Origin: Pseudomonas fontis | GTDB lineage: Bacteria; Pseudomonadota; Gammaproteobacteria; Pseudomonadales; Pseudomonadaceae | DNA length: 64,000 nt | Assembly: GCF_028656955.1 (NCBI RefSeq) | Contig: NZ_JAMDGY010000069.1 | Coordinates: 1-64,000 of the forward strand | Reading direction: 5' to 3' | Shown: one piece after another, positions 1 to 8,228 of the stretch | Layout: every line of letters begins with the position of its first letter | How positions within the stretch are numbered: the stretch's first letter is position 1 | Position numbers and translations under genes: made by a program | The notes under the pieces: generated by a model | What the model saw: the letters and a program-made list of their open reading frames with translations, nothing else | Database searches by the model: none | Told to the model about the DNA's origin: nothing

Positions 1-84
1 GCCGCCAGGCTGCGCTGGAGTCCGCAAGGGCTCCCAAAAGCGGCGCCTGCGTTGCAGGCGAGCGCAGCCTGTCGGCAGCGGCTA

Positions 85-111
85 CATCGCGGGGCCAGCC
101 CGCTCCCACAG
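85..111. repeat. REP-like palindrome at window edge
   Basis: A short GC-rich palindrome, GCGGG-N5-CCCGC (89-103), is followed by the CTCCCACAG tail typical of Pseudomonas REP elements. A near copy of the core lies at 42404-42418. Bases 1-154 otherwise hold only small GC-rich inverted repeats and no gene that I can support. Confidence 0.5.
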
Positions 112-154
112 AATCTGGCAATCCGTTTCGCACGTTTGATCCGCAGTACCAACG

Positions 155-973
155 CTACCCCGGCGGGTGCTCAGGCGCCGTACGAGACTCGAGATCCATG
201 TCGACCGGCCACTGAACTTTCGGCGCCCAGCGGCGGGCGAGGTTGAGCGTGGCGGGGTCGTTGTTCCAATCGCGGGGTGGTCGTCGGAACGTCGGAAGTG
301 CTTGCGGGCCCTGTTGCATGAACTGCTGAACCAAGGCCCAGTACATCTCGCCTTTGAGAATACCTTCCGTGAAATTAAAGCGGTCAATGACCTCATCTGT
401 TCCAGGTTTGATTACCGCCAACGTAATACCTTCCTTCAAGCCACCTGTGCCCATGGGTGCATAGATCATCCAGGCTTCGGCGCGCAAATCATCCCAGTTG
501 TAGGCGACAGGTCGAACACCCCAGGCACGACGACTTAAGGGTTTCAACCAACTATGGTGGAAACGGTAGACATACACTTTACGGCGAAGGCGATTGAAGC
601 GTATGGGTTCATCCCGGGGCAACGTCAAGTCCAGACGTATCATCGGAGCTGCCCCGTAAATAATAGATACAGTCGTGATTAAGAGACCTAGTGCTGGAGC
701 AATAGGTCTGCTTTCGGGAAAGGTGATGCTAAGACATATGCAGAAAATGGCGAATGCCAACGCTGCGATGGCTATCATGGCGCCGAGATATATCAAGACT
801 CCACGTGCGAGAAGTGACGCATAGTGAAACTCTATGTAAATGTTGTTCAGTTTATTGGGGGGTGGGTGAATTGAGGTTGAGTCGGCTCGGCTGGAGGTGT
901 TCTGGTTGGGGGCAGGTAAGTTGTATTTCCAACCCAGTGGCTTAGGCGGTAGAGGGAACTCTTGATAACTCAT
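155..973 (-). CDS. DUF6708-like membrane protein, copy 1
   Basis: A 272-residue protein of unknown function. It opens with a short proline-rich segment containing a GWKYNLPAPNQ motif. Two hydrophobic helices follow at roughly residues 58-80 and 90-110. The C-terminal cytoplasmic part is basic and aromatic, with RRKVYVYRFHHSWLKP, a WDDLRAEAW motif and a GTGGL turn. The layout resembles the DUF6708 family, recalled from sequence and not searched. Its paralogue lies 64 bp upstream on the same strand (1038-1835). The C-terminal halves are nearly identical, while the membrane segments differ strongly. The start at 973 was chosen because the two proteins become alignable just after it; frame upstream of 973 is only antisense-like sequence of the neighbouring copy. 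Confidence 0.6.
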   Translation of the reverse strand: MSYQEFPLPPKPLGWKYNLPAPNQNTSSRADSTSIHPPPNKLNNIYIEFHYASLLARGVLIYLGAMIAIAALAFAIFCICLSITFPESRPIAPALGLLITTVSIIYGAAPMIRLDLTLPRDEPIRFNRLRRKVYVYRFHHSWLKPLSRRAWGVRPVAYNWDDLRAEAWMIYAPMGTGGLKEGITLAVIKPGTDEVIDRFNFTEGILKGEMYWALVQQFMQQGPQALPTFRRPPRDWNNDPATLNLARRWAPKVQWPVDMDLESRTAPEHPPG

Positions 974-1037
974 TGATTGCGCTCCAGCACTACCAGTTCG
1001 GCATAAGAGCCAGGTGTTTCTCGGTCTGGCCAGTAGG

Positions 1038-1835
1038 TCACTGGTCAGGCGCCGTACGAGACTCGAGGTCCATGTCGGCCGGCCACTGAACTTTCGGAGC
1101 CCAGCGGCGGGCGAGGTTGAACGTGGCGGGTTCGTTGTTCCAATCGCGGGGTGGTCTTGGGAACGTCGGAAGTGCTTGCGGACCCTGTTGCATGAACTGC
1201 TGAACCAAGGCCCAGTAGATCTCGCCTTTGAGAATATCTTGTGCGAAATGAAAGCGGTCAATGACCTCATCTGTCCCAGGTTTGATTACTGCCAACGTAA
1301 TACCTTCCTTCAAACCGCCTGTACCCATGGGTGCATAGATCATCCAGGCTTCGGCGCGCAAATCATCCCAGTTGTAGGCGACAGGTCGAACACCCCAGGC
1401 ACGACGACTGAAGGGTTTCAACCAACTATGGTGGAAACGGTAAACATACACCTTACGGCGTAGACGATTGAAGCGTATGGGTTCATCTCGGGGTAGGGCT
1501 ATGTCGATGCGAATCATGGGGATTGCTCCCCATACCATTGACATGAAAATAAGAAGGCTGCCACTGAGTGGAACAATATGCCGAGCTTCTGCAAAAAAAA
1601 TAAATAGATAGACGTAGACCAGTGTGAACGAAACCGTCATCGCCGAAGCGGTGCCCCCAAGAAAGAGCCAAAGTCCACGCACGAGAAGAGAGGACCTGTG
1701 TAGTTCCAGGTAAACGCTAGTCAAGCAGTTTGGTGGATGGTCAAGGAAGTTTGGGCGTGGTGATGTAGACGCCTCTTGGTTTGGCGCAGGTAGGTTGTAT
1801 TTCCAACCCGGGGGTTTTGAGGTCAGCGGTTTCAT
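1038..1835 (-). CDS. DUF6708-like membrane protein, copy 2
   Basis: A 265-residue paralogue of the product at 155-973, with the same order: PPGWKYNLPAPNQ near the N terminus, two transmembrane helices, then a conserved soluble region with RRKVYVYRFHHSWLKP, WDDLRAEAW and APMGTGGLKEG. From about residue 115 onward the two proteins are almost the same, and their DNA is close to identical. The first 110 residues are diverged, mainly in the membrane helices. Its ATG overlaps the stop of an upstream open fragment by the ATGA arrangement, so it was probably the downstream gene of a translationally coupled pair. Function unknown; a role beside a secreted effector would be speculation. Confidence 0.6.
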   Translation of the reverse strand: MKPLTSKPPGWKYNLPAPNQEASTSPRPNFLDHPPNCLTSVYLELHRSSLLVRGLWLFLGGTASAMTVSFTLVYVYLFIFFAEARHIVPLSGSLLIFMSMVWGAIPMIRIDIALPRDEPIRFNRLRRKVYVYRFHHSWLKPFSRRAWGVRPVAYNWDDLRAEAWMIYAPMGTGGLKEGITLAVIKPGTDEVIDRFHFAQDILKGEIYWALVQQFMQQGPQALPTFPRPPRDWNNEPATFNLARRWAPKVQWPADMDLESRTAPDQ

Positions 1836-2002
1836 TTCTGTGCTACCAGATCAGCACAGATGCTGCGCATTGACGATCTGACCGGCAAGGCGGCCTCGGC
1901 GATGGAGATGGCAATAAGTTGGCTGATGCTCAAGGGGTCTGCCCCCTTGAGCGTGTCGTGCACAGCGGCAGAGTAGGCATCGGTGCTTCCATGGCAGGTG
2001 GG
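1832..2002 (-). pseudogene. Truncated C-terminal remnant of an upstream cistron
   Basis: An open stretch of 56 codons runs from just after an in-frame TAA (2003-2005) to a TGA that overlaps the next gene's ATG (ATGA, 1832-1835). It reads as plausible protein, with segments such as DAYSAAVHDTLKG and SQLIAISIAEAALPV, but has no usable start or ribosome site. The stop-start overlap suggests a real former gene whose front was lost. Family not recognised. The 118 bp beyond it, up to 2120, holds nothing I can identify. Confidence 0.4.
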
Positions 2003-2120
2003 TTACCTGACGCTAGAAGCACTTGCTCAATGTTGGGAGTCGGCCGATTCCTTAACGGAAGTAGGATGTTTCCCTATGCTCGTAACTCGATGTCTTACGC
2101 TCGGCCGTCACGGCTTCGAC

Positions 2121-2876
2121 TCAGCGCTTGCCCAGAATCTCCCCGAGCATTTCCGGGCGTGGCGCGCCTTGCAGGCTCTGCATCTGCTTGTTGTCGTCCA
2201 GATAGAAGATCGCTGGCGTCGCCGACAAACCGAGTTCCTCCATCACCGCCTGGTTGCCATCAAGCTTGGCCTGTACATCCGCCGGGATCTTGTCCAGCGC
2301 CTTCAGCGTGCTGGCCTTGCCGGCTTTCTCATGCTGCTCAAGGGCTTTTTGCGGGTCCTTGGCGGCCAGCAGGGCCGCTGACTTCGCCGGGCTGTCCTCG
2401 CGGATGATGCCGACCATGATATGGCGCAACTGCACTTTGCCCGACTCCACCCACGGCCGCGCCTGCTGCCAGAACATGTTGCAATACGGGCAGTTGGGGT
2501 CGCTGAACAGATAGACGATGCGCGGCGCATTGGCCTTGCCATCGGCAATCCACGAGGTCTTCTCCATCTTCGCCCAGACTTCCTTGCCCATCGGCGCATA
2601 CACCAGTTTTTCCAGCGGCTCGGCACTCAGGTCCTTGCCCTGTTCATCGAACAGGCTACCGACCAGCACATGCTTGCCATCAGGCGTGAGGTACAACGCC
2701 ATGCCACGGTTCTGGTACTGCGCGGCATAGCCCTTCAGGCCATTGGGCGCATCGAAACTGCCAAGGATCTTCGCCCCCTTGGCCTCGATCTGCTGCACCG
2801 CCTTGGGCAGTTCTTCGGCAAACACCCAAGGGCTCGCGAGCAAACCAAGGGCCAGGGACAGGGACGCTACTTTCAT
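2121..2876 (-). CDS. dsbG: Periplasmic thiol:disulfide interchange protein DsbG
   Basis: A 251-residue disulfide isomerase/chaperone of the DsbC/DsbG family. A cleavable signal peptide (about residues 1-20) is followed by a dimerisation region and a thioredoxin fold carrying the CPYC active site in SDPNCPYC. A cis-proline loop, SATPAIFYL, is near the C terminus. In E. coli DsbG is kept reduced by DsbD and protects single cysteines from oxidation. Here it is the last gene of a three-gene operon. Its ATG overlaps the stop of the TlpA-like gene by four bases (2873-2876), and dsbD lies at the head. The set matches P. aeruginosa PA2476-PA2478, beside the pyoverdine locus. Confidence 0.88.
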   Translation of the reverse strand: MKVASLSLALGLLASPWVFAEELPKAVQQIEAKGAKILGSFDAPNGLKGYAAQYQNRGMALYLTPDGKHVLVGSLFDEQGKDLSAEPLEKLVYAPMGKEVWAKMEKTSWIADGKANAPRIVYLFSDPNCPYCNMFWQQARPWVESGKVQLRHIMVGIIREDSPAKSAALLAAKDPQKALEQHEKAGKASTLKALDKIPADVQAKLDGNQAVMEELGLSATPAIFYLDDNKQMQSLQGAPRPEMLGEILGKR

Positions 2877-3718
2877 TGCGGATTCCTTTCAGGTTCGGTA
2901 GTACGCTGCGGCGCACTGCGGTCAATGGCACCGAGGGCATGGCGCAGGCTGGCCCGGGACAATTCGCCCAGGTGACTGCCAACCAGGCGCCCTTCAGCGT
3001 CGTAGAACAGGGTAGTCGGTAATGCCATGGAGCCCACCTGCTGCGCCAGTTGGCCACCGGCATCGAACAGCACATGGGACAGGTTCAAGCCGGTGGTGGC
3101 GAGGAAGGTGGTGACGATCTGCGGCGTCTCGCCCTGGTTGACGAAGACGAAGTGCACGTCCGGGAACTCGTCCTGGGCCTGTTGCAACACCGGCATTTCA
3201 CGCCGGCAAGGCGGGCACCAGGTGGCCCACAGGTTGATCACCAGCGGCCGTCCGCGATAGCGCTCCAGCGCCACCGACTGGCCCTGGGCATCACGCAGGG
3301 TCAGGTTCGGCAGTTGCGTGCCTTGCTCGTAGATCTGGCTGGCCCAGCTGGCCAGCAACCAGAACAGCGCGCCGCTGAGCAAGCCCCAGCCCAGCGGGCG
3401 GCGCAACGCAACGCGGCGCCAGCCGTACCACAGCGCACCCAGCACCACGGCCAACAAGCCGGCCCAGCCGAGGAAACCGCCGTCGCGGATATCGACGATC
3501 TGCAGCAGGTCTTCCCGGTACATCGACCAGTAGCTGAGCACAAAGCCCACCCGCGCTGCGAGCAGGCCAATCAGGAACAGGCTGAACAGCGTCGACTCGG
3601 GGTTGTCGCCACCGCGCTTGGCCACCCGCCAGCCCACCAGCGTGGCCAGGCCCAACGCCAACAGCAGCAACAGATGATCCAGGGCGATGGCCACGGGGCC
3701 GAGGTTAACGGTCAGCAT
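2873..3718 (-). CDS. Membrane-anchored TlpA/DsbE-like thioredoxin
   Basis: A 281-residue protein. Roughly residues 8-125 form four hydrophobic helices, resembling the membrane part of Lgt-type proteins. The C-terminal half (about 130-265) is a periplasmic thioredoxin of the TlpA/ResA/DsbE kind, with the active site WATWCPPCRREMP and the cis-proline loop MALPTTLFYD. TlpA-type proteins reduce specific periplasmic disulfides, for example in cytochrome c or copper-site assembly. The gene overlaps dsbD upstream (TGATG, 3716-3720) and dsbG downstream (ATGA), so the three products are probably made together and DsbD is the likely electron donor. The substrate cannot be read from sequence. Confidence 0.82.
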   Translation of the reverse strand: MLTVNLGPVAIALDHLLLLLALGLATLVGWRVAKRGGDNPESTLFSLFLIGLLAARVGFVLSYWSMYREDLLQIVDIRDGGFLGWAGLLAVVLGALWYGWRRVALRRPLGWGLLSGALFWLLASWASQIYEQGTQLPNLTLRDAQGQSVALERYRGRPLVINLWATWCPPCRREMPVLQQAQDEFPDVHFVFVNQGETPQIVTTFLATTGLNLSHVLFDAGGQLAQQVGSMALPTTLFYDAEGRLVGSHLGELSRASLRHALGAIDRSAPQRTTEPERNPQ

Positions 3719-5445
3719 CAGCCTTGGCTCCGGGTGGCAATCCAGTGTTGCAGGAAGGTCGCGGCATCGACTTCGCCAGTGATGCGCCGAGCCCGGCGTT
3801 CATCACCCTCCGGGCCGATCCAGATCATGCTCGGCGGGCCCGGTACTTCGTAGTGCTGCAACAGTTGTTTGCTGGCTGGCGTGTCGGCGGTGACATCCAG
3901 GCGGATCAGGCGCACGCCCTGCAAGGCGGCGAGTACATCCGGGCGGGCGAACACCTGCTTTTCCATGACCTTGCACGACACGCACCAGTCGGCATAGTAG
4001 TCGACAAACACCCACTGGCCCTGGGCCTTGGCCTGCTCAAGCTGAGCCTTTAACTCGGCGGGCTGGGTGACAGTGGTGAAGGCGTCGGCATGCGCCTGGC
4101 TGATCGCGGTGCCCTGGCCTTTGCCGGCGAAGGGTTCCAGGGGTTTCCACAGGTTGTCGCCGCCGGCGGCTGCGCCAACAATCGACAAGGTGCCCCACAA
4201 CCCGGCCAACAGCAGTGCGGGCTGCAAGGCGCGAATCGGCTTCAGGGCCGGCCACGCGCTCCACGCCAGGGCCAGCAGCCAAGCGCCGGCAAGGCCCAGC
4301 CACAGGCTCGGGGCAAGCACCACGCGCAAGGTGTACAAGGCCATCGCGAGGAAGACAAAGCCGAACAAGCCCTTGACCAGGTTCATCCACGCCCCCGGGC
4401 GCGGCAGGTAGCGGTTGCCCAGGGTCACCAGCAACAACAGCGGCAGGCCCATGCCCAGCCCCAGGCTGAACAGCACCAGGCCACCGTGCACGGCATTGCC
4501 GCTCTGGGCGATATACAGCAGGGCCCCCGCCAGCGGGGCGGTCATGCACGGGCCCATCAGCAGGCCGGACAGCCCGCCCAGCAGGGCGGCGCCGTACAGG
4601 CTGCCGCCACGGGTGTTGCGCCCGGCGCGCTCAAGGCGGTCACGCACGAAGCTGGGCAGTTGCAATTCGAAGGCGCCGAACATCGGCAGGGCCAGCAGGA
4701 TGAACAGGCCAGCCAGTGCGCCCAGCAACCACGGTTGTTGCAGCCAGGCTTGCAGGCTGGCGCCGAGCAGGGCGGCGATTACCCCCAGGGCGGCGTACAC
4801 CAACGCCATGCTCAGCACATAGGCGCCCGCCAGCGCCCAGCCACGGCGGGCGCTGGCGCCATTGCCCATGACCAGCCCGGCGAGGATCGGCAGCATCGGC
4901 AGCGAGCACGGGGTAAAGGCCAGCAGCAGGCCCAGGCCGAAGAACGCCAGCAGCCCCCAGGCCAGGCCATGCTCGCCAAGGGTGCCGGCCAGGGCCTGGT
5001 CGCTGGCCTGGGCCGGGGCGGCGCTGCTGGGCGCGCCACCGAGGTCAACCACCGAGGTCTGCGGCGGATAGCACAGGCCGGCATCGGCGCAGCCTTGCCA
5101 ACCCATGCGCAATTGCCCTTTGGCGGAGGCGGGCAGCAACAACTCCAGCTCACCACGGTAGACCTGCGTGTCACCGAAGAACTCGTCGCTGTGCGCCAGC
5201 CCCGGCGGCAATGCCGGGACCGCTTGCGGCTCGACGCCATCGAATTTCAGGCGTTTCTGGTACAGGTAGTAGCCGTCGGTGATTTTCCAGTGCAGGCGCA
5301 TTTCGCCGCTGGGCTGGCGCTCGGCGCTGAACACGAAGGCCTTGTCCACCGGCAGGAAATCGCTCTGGGCGAAGGGGTTGGCAAAGGGCTGGGCCTGGCT
5401 CAGGGAACTGAACAGCGCCAGCAGGGCAAGCAAGAAGACACGCAT
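3718..5445 (-). CDS. dsbD: Thiol:disulfide interchange protein DsbD
   Basis: A 575-residue inner-membrane electron carrier that moves reducing power from cytoplasmic thioredoxin to periplasmic partners. A signal peptide (1-18) precedes an N-terminal immunoglobulin-like domain with a cysteine pair in WQGCADAGLCYPP. Eight membrane helices follow, the first holding the redox cysteine motif CTPCSLPMLP. The C-terminal periplasmic thioredoxin domain has DWCVSCKVMEKQVF. All three cysteine pairs of DsbD are present. It heads the operon with the TlpA-like gene and dsbG, and is divergent from the response regulator at 5620. It is probably a second, specialised DsbD, as in P. aeruginosa PA2478. Confidence 0.9.
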   Translation of the reverse strand: MRVFLLALLALFSSLSQAQPFANPFAQSDFLPVDKAFVFSAERQPSGEMRLHWKITDGYYLYQKRLKFDGVEPQAVPALPPGLAHSDEFFGDTQVYRGELELLLPASAKGQLRMGWQGCADAGLCYPPQTSVVDLGGAPSSAAPAQASDQALAGTLGEHGLAWGLLAFFGLGLLLAFTPCSLPMLPILAGLVMGNGASARRGWALAGAYVLSMALVYAALGVIAALLGASLQAWLQQPWLLGALAGLFILLALPMFGAFELQLPSFVRDRLERAGRNTRGGSLYGAALLGGLSGLLMGPCMTAPLAGALLYIAQSGNAVHGGLVLFSLGLGMGLPLLLLVTLGNRYLPRPGAWMNLVKGLFGFVFLAMALYTLRVVLAPSLWLGLAGAWLLALAWSAWPALKPIRALQPALLLAGLWGTLSIVGAAAGGDNLWKPLEPFAGKGQGTAISQAHADAFTTVTQPAELKAQLEQAKAQGQWVFVDYYADWCVSCKVMEKQVFARPDVLAALQGVRLIRLDVTADTPASKQLLQHYEVPGPPSMIWIGPEGDERRARRITGEVDAATFLQHWIATRSQG

Positions 5446-5493
5446 GAGAAAGCCTTGGCAGTGCGATTAGCGTCCCAGACTGCCTCGCGTCGA

Positions 5494-5571
5494 TTAAGCC
5501 AGGGTTAACCCGGTGCAACCGTCGCCCGACAGGCGACGTTGTGCAGTGCAGGGGGCATAATCCTGGGTTAA
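5494..5571. promoter_or_regulatory. Paired 11-bp direct repeats, likely response-regulator sites
   Basis: The 174-bp divergent gap between dsbD and the response regulator holds two similar boxes: TTAA-N7-TTAA (5494-5508) and ATAA-N7-TTAA (5557-5571). Both have half-sites 11 bp apart and a similar spacer ending in C-A/T-GGG. Tandem half-sites one helical turn apart are typical of OmpR/PhoB-family regulators. The inference is that the adjacent regulator binds here and controls both operons. Confidence 0.5.
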
Positions 5572-5619
5572 TCCGCCGGTGCTGTACTGGCACCCTTTGC
5601 AATGTGACCGAGCCCGACC

Positions 5620-6300
5620 ATGCACGTACTGCTTTGTGAAGATGACGACCTGATCGCCAGCGGCATCATCGCCGGCCTGAGCGCCCAGGGCCTGACCGTC
5701 GACCGCGTGGCCAATGCCAGCGCGGCCAAGGCCATGCTGCAGGCGGCGCATTTTGACGTCATGGTGCTGGACCTTGGCCTGCCGGATGAAGACGGCTTGA
5801 AACTGTTGCAGCGCCTGCGTCAGCAGGGCCACAGCCTGCCGGTATTGATCCTGACGGCGCGTGACGCGGTAACCGACCGGGTCGAGGGCCTGCAAGCCGG
5901 TGCCGACGATTACCTGCTCAAGCCCTTCGACCTGCGTGAACTGGCCGCACGCCTGCACACCCTGCTGCGTCGCGTGGCGGGGCGTTGCGTCAATGTGATC
6001 GAGCATGGCCCGCTGACCTTCGATCCGAGCAATTGCGAGGTCAGCCTGGGCGGTCAGCTGGTGGATTTGTCGCGCCGCGAACAGGCCCTGCTGCAGGCGC
6101 TGTTGCAGAATCGCGGGCGGGTGCTGTCGAGCGAGCAGCTCAAGGACAGCGTCTATGGCTTCAGCGATGAAGTCGAAAGCAACGCGCTCAACGTGCATAT
6201 CCATCACCTGCGGCGCAAGTTGGGCAACGGCATCGTCGAGACCGTGCGCGGGCTTGGCTATCGCCTGGGGCCGGCGCAGTTGCCGGAGGTTGCGCCGTGA
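5620..6300 (+). CDS. OmpR-family response regulator (DsbR-like)
   Basis: A 226-residue two-component regulator. The receiver domain has the acidic pocket EDDD (7-10), phospho-acceptor Asp51 in VLDLGLPDEDG, Thr79 and Lys101 in LLKPF. The C-terminal winged helix (about 125-220) ends with the usual HIHHLRRKLG and TVRGLGYRL motifs. The sensor kinase gene overlaps its stop codon, so the pair is co-transcribed. It is divergent from dsbD-tlpA-dsbG. The layout matches P. aeruginosa PA2479-PA2480, called DsbRS and reported to respond to copper and control these dsb genes. Assigning that role here is by synteny only. Confidence 0.88.
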   Translation: MHVLLCEDDDLIASGIIAGLSAQGLTVDRVANASAAKAMLQAAHFDVMVLDLGLPDEDGLKLLQRLRQQGHSLPVLILTARDAVTDRVEGLQAGADDYLLKPFDLRELAARLHTLLRRVAGRCVNVIEHGPLTFDPSNCEVSLGGQLVDLSRREQALLQALLQNRGRVLSSEQLKDSVYGFSDEVESNALNVHIHHLRRKLGNGIVETVRGLGYRLGPAQLPEVAP

Positions 6301-7628
6301 TGAGCCTGCGCCTGCGCCTGAGCCTGATTCTCGGCACCGCCTTCGTGGTGATCTGGGCCCTGGCAGCTGCCTGGATGCTGCGCGACCTGCGCCAGCAGAT
6401 GATGTTCTCCCTCGACCAGCGCCTGGTGGCGTCGGCGCGCATGGTCGCCGGCCTGATCGACCAGATGCCGGCGCCGCTGACCAGCAAGGGCGAGGAGACG
6501 CGCCTGAGCGCGGACCAGTTGAGCATTCCCGATGGCATGGCCTGCCAGGTCAGTTCGTTGCGCGGCGAGATCCTTGCGCGCAGCCACAACAATGGCGAGC
6601 AAACCCTGGACGACCAGCGCAGCGGCTTCCACGACCAGATGATCGATGGTGCCCTCTGGCGCAGCTTTACCTATGCCCGTGGCGATGTGCGGATCACCAC
6701 CGCCGACCGCCATCTGGAGCGCGAAGCGCTGAACCGTTCGATCCTGCTGGCCGCTTCGGCGCCAGTATTGGTGGCCTTGCTGGGCAGCTTGGGGTTGCTG
6801 TGGGTGGGGGTCGGCAAGGGCCTGGCGCCGCTCAATCGCATGCGCGATGCCCTGCGCCGGCGCAGCCCGGACTCGCTGGAGCCGTTGCAGGTAAAAGCCT
6901 TGCCCAGTGAGCTGCAACCCTTGCTGGAAACCCAGAACCAGCTGTTCCAGCGCATCGGCCAGACCATCGAGCGCGAGCGCCGCCTGACCGGCGACGCCGC
7001 CCATGAACTGCGCAGCCCGCTGACTGCGATCAAGACCCACCTGCAAGTGGCGCGCATGACCGATGGCAGTGTGCGCGAGCAGGCGCTGGAGCATGCCGAG
7101 GAGGGCGCCGATCGCCTGCACCGGACCTTGGAACAGTTGCTGTTGCTGGCGCGTGTCGAAGGCAGCCTGTCGTTCGACGATGGCGCCACGTGCAGCGCCG
7201 AGCAGGTGGCCCGCCAGGCCGTGCATGATGCCGGCTTTGGTGACAACAGTCGGATCAGCCTGCAGACGCCGGCCGAGGCCGCGCAAGTGATGCTTGAGAT
7301 GCCCAATGCCCTGGCCACCGTGGCCTTGCGCAACTTGCTCGACAACGCCTTGCGCCACAGCCCTGAAGACCAGCCCGTGGAACTGGCGGTGCAGTTGGAA
7401 AAGGACCGCGTGGTGTTCTGCGTGCGCGATCACGGGCCGGGGATTGCCGAGCAGGATGTGCAGCACCTCACCCAACGTTTCTGGCGCAATGCTCAAAGCA
7501 GTGGTTGCGGCCTGGGCCTGGCGATTGTCCAGGCCATCGTGCAGCGCTGCGGCTGTGCACTGCACTTCGATAGCCAGCCTGATGGGCTACGGGTCAGGTT
7601 GCACATGCCGATTCGCGCGGTCGTTTAA
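6300..7628 (+). CDS. Sensor histidine kinase (DsbS-like)
   Basis: A 442-residue membrane kinase. Helix 1 is at about residues 8-28, a periplasmic sensor domain of some 110 residues follows, and helix 2 is near 147-170. A HAMP-like linker leads to the HisKA domain, with His235 in AAHELRSPLTAIK. The HATPase domain has the N-box LRNLLDNALRHS, DHGPGIAEQD and GCGLGLAIV. The ATG at 6300 shares one base with the stop of the regulator gene; a GTG three bases earlier is the alternative start. It is expected to phosphorylate and dephosphorylate the product of 5620-6300. No metal-binding motif obvious enough to prove copper sensing was seen. Confidence 0.88.
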   Translation: MSLRLRLSLILGTAFVVIWALAAAWMLRDLRQQMMFSLDQRLVASARMVAGLIDQMPAPLTSKGEETRLSADQLSIPDGMACQVSSLRGEILARSHNNGEQTLDDQRSGFHDQMIDGALWRSFTYARGDVRITTADRHLEREALNRSILLAASAPVLVALLGSLGLLWVGVGKGLAPLNRMRDALRRRSPDSLEPLQVKALPSELQPLLETQNQLFQRIGQTIERERRLTGDAAHELRSPLTAIKTHLQVARMTDGSVREQALEHAEEGADRLHRTLEQLLLLARVEGSLSFDDGATCSAEQVARQAVHDAGFGDNSRISLQTPAEAAQVMLEMPNALATVALRNLLDNALRHSPEDQPVELAVQLEKDRVVFCVRDHGPGIAEQDVQHLTQRFWRNAQSSGCGLGLAIVQAIVQRCGCALHFDSQPDGLRVRLHMPIRAVV

Positions 7629-7713
7629 ATACGGTTACAGCGCCGGGCGCCTGCCTGGCCGCCAACCGCGCTACCCTGCCGAGGCGATCTGCTCCCATGG
7701 ACGGGGGCAGGCC

Positions 7714-8211
7714 ATGAACTGCCCCGCAGGTATGCCGATGCACCTTCCCATCATTTTTTCCAAGGCGCTTGCCGCTGATGCCCAGGCGCTCAGTTGCCTG
7801 ATCGATGCCTCGATTCGCCTGGGCTGTGTGCCCGATCATGGCAATGACCCGCAGATCCTCGCCGACTGGCTGAGCAACAAGTCCCCGGCCGCATTGGCCG
7901 GATGGATCGACGACGCAGCGCTGGCTGTGCGCGTCGCCCGCTGCCAGGGGCGGCCCATAGCGGTTGCCATCGCCTTGCGCAGCGGCGAGATCTGCCAGTG
8001 CCATGTCGCGCCCGAATATTCGCGGCAGGGGCTGGGGCGTGCAGTGGTCAGCGATCTGGAAAGCCAGCTCCAGGCGTGGGGCCTGACGCGTGCCACGCTC
8101 TACAGCACCGGTAGCGCGCAGGGTTTCTTCCACCGCCTTGGCTACCGTTGCAGCGGCGCGGCGCTGCTGTTTCACGGGCTGCGTTTGCGGCCCATGGAGA
8201 AAACCTGGTGA
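7714..8211 (+). CDS. GNAT-family N-acetyltransferase
   Basis: A protein of about 165 residues with the acetyl-CoA binding core of GNAT enzymes. The segment CHVAPEYSRQGLGRAVVSDLE carries the R/Q-x-x-G-x-G/A signature on beta4-alpha3, and a later YSTGSAQGFFHRLGYR matches the usual C-terminal region. The substrate is unknown. It sits between the dsb two-component genes and pvdH, whose iron-starvation promoter starts 17 bp after its stop, so it is probably not part of that transcript. The start is uncertain: the ATG at 7714 follows a purine-rich GGGGGCAGG, but ATGs at 7732 and 7738 are also in frame. Confidence 0.7.
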   Translation: MNCPAGMPMHLPIIFSKALAADAQALSCLIDASIRLGCVPDHGNDPQILADWLSNKSPAALAGWIDDAALAVRVARCQGRPIAVAIALRSGEICQCHVAPEYSRQGLGRAVVSDLESQLQAWGLTRATLYSTGSAQGFFHRLGYRCSGAALLFHGLRLRPMEKTW

Positions 8212-8228
8212 CGCCGACGGCAGGGGGC

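Noticed and set aside
974-1270. N-terminal extension of the first DUF6708-like protein by about 99 residues
   Set aside because: That sequence is an out-of-frame read of the neighbouring paralogue's C-terminal region, not protein-like, and it would overlap the other gene by over 200 bp.
155-1835. Insertion sequence or transposon origin of the tandem repeat
   Set aside because: No transposase, terminal inverted repeats or target duplication seen; the repeat unit is simply the paralogous gene.
4090-5508. A 472-codon plus-strand frame opposite dsbD
   Set aside because: Gln/Ala/Arg-rich antisense translation of dsbD; dsbD has all expected cysteine motifs.
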